Shown: one piece after another, positions 8,403 through 10,387 of the stretch
Numbering within the stretch: the first letter of the stretch is position 1
Layout of the letters: every line of letters starts with the position of its first letter
Assembly: GCA_028565715.1 (NCBI GenBank)
Contig: JAOXYC010240569.1
Coordinates: 1 to 10,387, forward strand
Length of the DNA stretch: 10,387 nucleotides
From: Phoronis pallida
Taxonomy: Eukaryota; Phoronida; Phoronidae
Reading direction: 5' to 3'
Position numbers and translations under genes: made by a program
The notes under the pieces: generated by a model
What the model saw: only the letters and a program-made list of their open reading frames with translations
Told to the model about the DNA's origin: nothing
Database searches by the model: none

Positions 8403-8470
8403 CTCTGTCAGTAATATAGCCCCTTCGACTCAGGTCGAGGTACGGGCGGCTCAGCCTGACTGTGACAGAG
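8403..8470. repeat. Cloverleaf-like inverted repeat beside the foldback end
   Basis: CTCTGTCA (8403-8410) is perfectly inverted at 8463-8470. Inside are TCGAC-TCAG-GTCGA (8425-8438) and GGCT-C-AGCC (8448-8456). It could be the true terminus of the neighbouring element or a separate small one. Direct sequence evidence is limited to the pairing. Confidence 0.45.
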
Positions 8471-8549
8471 GCTATCTGTAATAATACAATGATATCGTGT
8501 TTCATGCTGACAACAAAAGCTATGATTTCGGTATACACGCCTCCCCTTT

Positions 8550-8691
8550 CCAAATAAACGCCCGGGTGTTTAGTTGGCGTATGCTTTTCTGTTTACATTC
8601 CTGCCCTTTCCGAATAAACGCCCGGGCTTCCGCTTTTATTTGGAGTTTTCAAAGTGCCCGAAAAAATCATTTTCCGAATACAAGCCCCGGG
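8550..8691. repeat. Palindromic CCCGGG tandem units
   Basis: Three units share an AATAAACG-like lead into CCCGGG, at 8561-8566, 8621-8626 and 8686-8691 (spacing 60 and 65 bp). The first is a 28-bp near-perfect palindrome, 8550-8577, with a CCAAATAAAC left arm and GTTTAGTTGG right arm. The second is inverted more loosely toward TTTTATTTGG. The open frames across this block on both strands (8497-8850 plus, 8593-8799 minus) are repeat translations and are not called genes. Confidence 0.6.
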
Positions 8692-8730
8692 CATTTTTTT
8701 AAGGTTAAACGAAGGAAACTCAATATTTCT

Positions 8731-8784
8731 ATCAAAAAGGCACTTGCAAATGATATTTTCATCAAAAAGGCACTTGCAACTGAT
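8731..8784 (+). repeat. 30-bp tandem duplication
   Basis: ATCAAAAAGGCACTTGCAA occurs at 8731 and again at 8761. The following bases also match (A/C then TGATAT), giving a period of exactly 30 bp with one mismatch over the first 26. It is two copies only, probably recent. Confidence 0.7.
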
Positions 8785-8959
8785 ATCCATATTTCTCACA
8801 TGATAAGTTGGTTGTTATCGCGATATGAACAAATGTATTATCGAAAATAACACACTCTGACGCGGGATCACTGTATTCATACGCCCTCAACGAATAATCC
8901 ACTTTTTTTCTTCGACAATGCGTCGTCACTGTTTCATGTGAGAAAAAGAACAATAGCCT

Positions 8960-9067
8960 AAACTCGTTGTCATTGAAAAATAAATTTATCAAACCTCGTC
9001 AAAATCCTCGCCAAAGGCTCGGATTTTGACTCATTTTGAGAAATTTATAATTCAGTGACACTAGTTA
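8960..9067. mobile_element. Imperfect foldback centred at 9014, MITE-like
   Basis: The inner arms 8980-9012 and 9016-9048 match at 26 of 33 positions around a 3-nt AAA loop. They share GTCAAAATCC and ATAAATTT blocks. Beyond them, ACTCGTTGTCATTGAA on the left pairs with the inverse of TTCAGTGACACTAGT on the right, so the arms reach about 52 bp. There is no coding sequence. It looks like the remains of a short inverted-repeat element. Confidence 0.55.
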
Positions 9068-9111
9068 TCCTCTATATCCATCCAAAAAAGGCACATCCTA
9101 AAATGTCTCAT

Positions 9112-9129
9112 GGGGGGCAGTTGCCCCCC
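9112..9129. repeat. G6/C6 palindrome
   Basis: GGGGGGCA and TGCCCCCC form an 8-bp perfect inverted pair around GT. From memory, similar G-run/C-run palindromes followed by C-rich sequence are common in repeats of marine invertebrates. I cannot assign a family. Confidence 0.5.
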
Positions 9130-9201
9130 TGTCCTCCCGCTAGCAGTACATTGATCTTGACATCGACCCTTCGTATTGAGTTGGTCTTTTTTTTAAAGTT
9201 T

Positions 9202-9423
9202 GTGTTTGGTTGGGCCAAAACCAAGCACCAGGTTGGGCGGACCCTCGGTCGGGTGTTTTGTTTTTAATTTTTGTGTTTGGTCGGGCGGACCTTCCGTCGG
9301 GTGTTTGATTTTTATTTTTAGTTGTGTTTGATTGGGCGGACCTTCGGTCGGCTGTTTGGTTTTTATTTTTAGTTGTGTTTGATTGGGCGGACCTTCGGTC
9401 AGCTGTTTGGTTTTTATTTCTTT
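9202..9423 (+). repeat. 51-bp minisatellite, four copies
   Basis: Units begin GTGTTTGG/A at 9202, 9273, 9324 and 9375. The middle units are exactly 51 bp. The first is 71 bp because of an internal insertion that duplicates GGTTGGGC. The last is 49 bp and is followed by a degenerate start (GTGCTTGG) at 9424. Each unit carries GGGCGGACCTTCGGTC, with a GACC-TTC-GGTC mini-hairpin, then a T-rich tail. Because 51 is divisible by 3, a plus-strand frame (9324-9509) repeats a 17-residue motif, but I regard this as a by-product. Confidence 0.8.
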
Positions 9424-9424
9424 G

Positions 9425-9857
9425 TGCTTGGCAACTTTTTAGCCGTGTTTTTAATGAATTTTGTAAATATATAAGTGTTCTTTTTAAATGTTACCCATGT
9501 TTCAATTGAGAACTCAGTTGAGCGGTTTTTGACGCTTTGTCGGTGAATTATTCATTTCATATCAGTAACGATGGTGTGGCGAAATTTGTAATTATTCAGG
9601 AATATCCGACTGCAACCCGAGTCTGGCGTTTTTTCCGGGGATTTTTCGTCTATTTTCCCTTGACTTTTGACCTGATAAAATGATGGAACATTCTGAGCTT
9701 TTAGTCGAAGTCAAACCCTTGATCACAGGTCGTTACGCGACAAAATAGAGAGAACCGTGACACAGACCCCGGACACAAACAATAAATTGTTAATTTGCGC
9801 TAAATCGAAAATTTAAGCCACCACGCTTTGGCTAATATGTTAATTTTTATTATAATG
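9425..9857. other. Unassigned stretch between minisatellite and SINE
   Basis: No exon or RNA gene is supportable. Base composition is somewhat less AT-rich and CpG is more frequent around 9590-9780 than in the left half of the window. No obvious inverted or tandem repeat was seen. Confidence 0.4.
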
Positions 9858-10015
9858 GTTACTCTAAAGGCCGAAGCCGCTTGCAAGAGCAAGCATGGAC
9901 CGCCATTTAACGTGCTCCTCCGATGCACTGGCAAGCCGGGTTTTGACACCTTGGGATTCGAACCGGGTACTTCCCGATTAATAGTCCAATGCTCTAACCA
10001 CTAGACTACAGAGGC
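9858..10015 (-). mobile_element. tRNA-derived SINE
   Basis: Reading the minus strand from 10015, the head starts GCCTCTGTAGTCTAGTGGTT. It has an A box TAGTCTAGTGG (9998-10008) and a perfect B box GGTTCGAATCC (9954-9964), spaced by 33 nt as in tRNAs. The anticodon loop would read CTATTAA (anticodon ATT), but the T stem pairs poorly and no acceptor 3' strand matches the 5' end, so this is not a working tRNA gene. A body follows with CACGTTAAA (9906-9914), then hairpin-rich sequence (GCTTG...CAAGC) and an AT-rich tail near 9860. From memory, a CACGTTAAA motif recurs in several invertebrate SINE families. Exact ends and target duplications are not clear; GCTAA flanks both sides. Confidence 0.75.
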
Positions 10016-10268
10016 TCGCTAACAAGGACAAAGCAAATTAAAATAACAATGAATCTAATAATACATATAGCTTGTCATCGATTGCAATGATGCTTGTCAA
10101 ACAAGGGAATCAGAAGCGGAAAAATACTTGGGGCCCCAGTTGAGGCGAGTCACAGTTATTTCAAATAGAAAACGTGGTAAAAACCATTTTCGAGTATTTC
10201 AAACTTTGAAAATTCACAAAAATTACAAATTTTCAAAATAATTTAATTATTTTTTGATGCGAGCATCC
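10016..10268. other. AT-rich stretch with small palindromes
   Basis: No gene is seen. TTTGAAAATT (10205-10214) is perfectly inverted at 10228-10237. TGGGGCCCCA lies near 10129-10138, and GATGC-GA-GCATC is at 10257-10268, just before the repeat core. Confidence 0.45.
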
Positions 10269-10387
10269 CATTTGCTAGCGCACGAGCTCGCATACGTTAG
10301 CAAGGTACGACATCCGGAACACCAGGCCCAGACTCCGCTAGGTGGTGTTCTCCATCTGAACCGTCAGTCTGGCCTCGAGGAATCGAT
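10269..10387. repeat. Dispersed repeat core, copy 2, with structured edge sequence
   Basis: CATTTGC followed by the 15-mer AGCGCACGAGCTCGC (10277-10291) repeats the core at 6620-6634. Rightward, GAACACCA pairs with TGGTGTTC, and GGCCCAGACT pairs imperfectly with AGTCTGGCC, giving interlocked stems up to the window edge. On the minus strand one frame is open from the edge to a TAA near 10300 (SIPRGQTDGSDGEHHLAESG and on). It may be the end of a longer element or exon outside the window. Confidence 0.4.

Noticed and set aside
8497-8850. 117-codon plus-strand open frame and its minus-strand partner
   Set aside because: Both run across the CCCGGG tandem units and the 30-bp duplication and reflect repeat DNA.
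9202-9423. CRISPR array
   Set aside because: The units are contiguous minisatellite copies without unique spacers, in a eukaryote-like setting.
9324-9509. Plus-strand frame with a repeated 17-residue motif
   Set aside because: It is explained by the 51-bp minisatellite, whose period is a multiple of three.
9946-10015. Functional tRNA gene (anticodon ATT)
   Set aside because: The T stem is mispaired and the 3' acceptor strand does not match GCCTCTG. A SINE body follows.

Overview
This window looks like intergenic and intronic DNA from an animal nuclear genome, most likely a marine invertebrate. It is AT-rich, with no prokaryote-like gene packing and no open frame over about 120 codons. Frames are broken by intron-like boundaries, and decayed repeats occur throughout: tRNA-derived SINE heads, inverted-repeat DNA elements, a minisatellite and palindromic tandem units. 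I cannot place it to phylum from sequence alone.

Left part (1 to about 6.0 kb). This is mostly featureless AT-rich DNA that may hold a split gene on the minus strand. The best candidate exon is 4637-4837, with a good acceptor, an acceptable donor and 66 full codons of protein-like sequence. A phase-compatible exon precedes it at 4999-5088. Weaker candidates lie upstream in the gene (5594-5717) and far downstream (1137-1241). The predicted peptide matches no family I recognise. A decayed tRNA-like sequence sits at 5771-5825, just upstream of the 5594-5717 candidate. Small perfect hairpins cluster at 3864-4022.

Middle (about 6.0 to 8.5 kb). This is the most structured part. A 149-bp double hairpin lies at 6067-6215. 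A 1.63-kb foldback element follows at 6764-8395, with arms of about 270 and 300 bp that share a 47-bp perfect inverted match. Nested inside it is a 431-bp element at 7393-7823 with 23-bp perfect terminal inverted repeats starting CAGT and flanked by TA, as in non-autonomous Tc1/mariner elements. Further hairpins occur inside (7135-7167, 7975-8049), and a cloverleaf-like fold lies just outside the right end (8403-8470). None of these elements carries a recognisable transposase.

Right part (8.5 kb to the end). In order it holds palindromic CCCGGG units spaced 60-65 bp (8550-8691), a 30-bp tandem duplication (8731-8784), an imperfect foldback centred on 9014, a G6/C6 palindrome (9112-9129), a 51-bp minisatellite (9202-9423), and a tRNA-derived SINE on the minus strand with A and B boxes (about 9858-10015). 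At the right edge is a repeat fragment sharing a 15-bp identical core with 6620-6634.

The parts do not form a pathway. The picture is a possible split gene of unknown function beside a dense nest of non-autonomous mobile elements.
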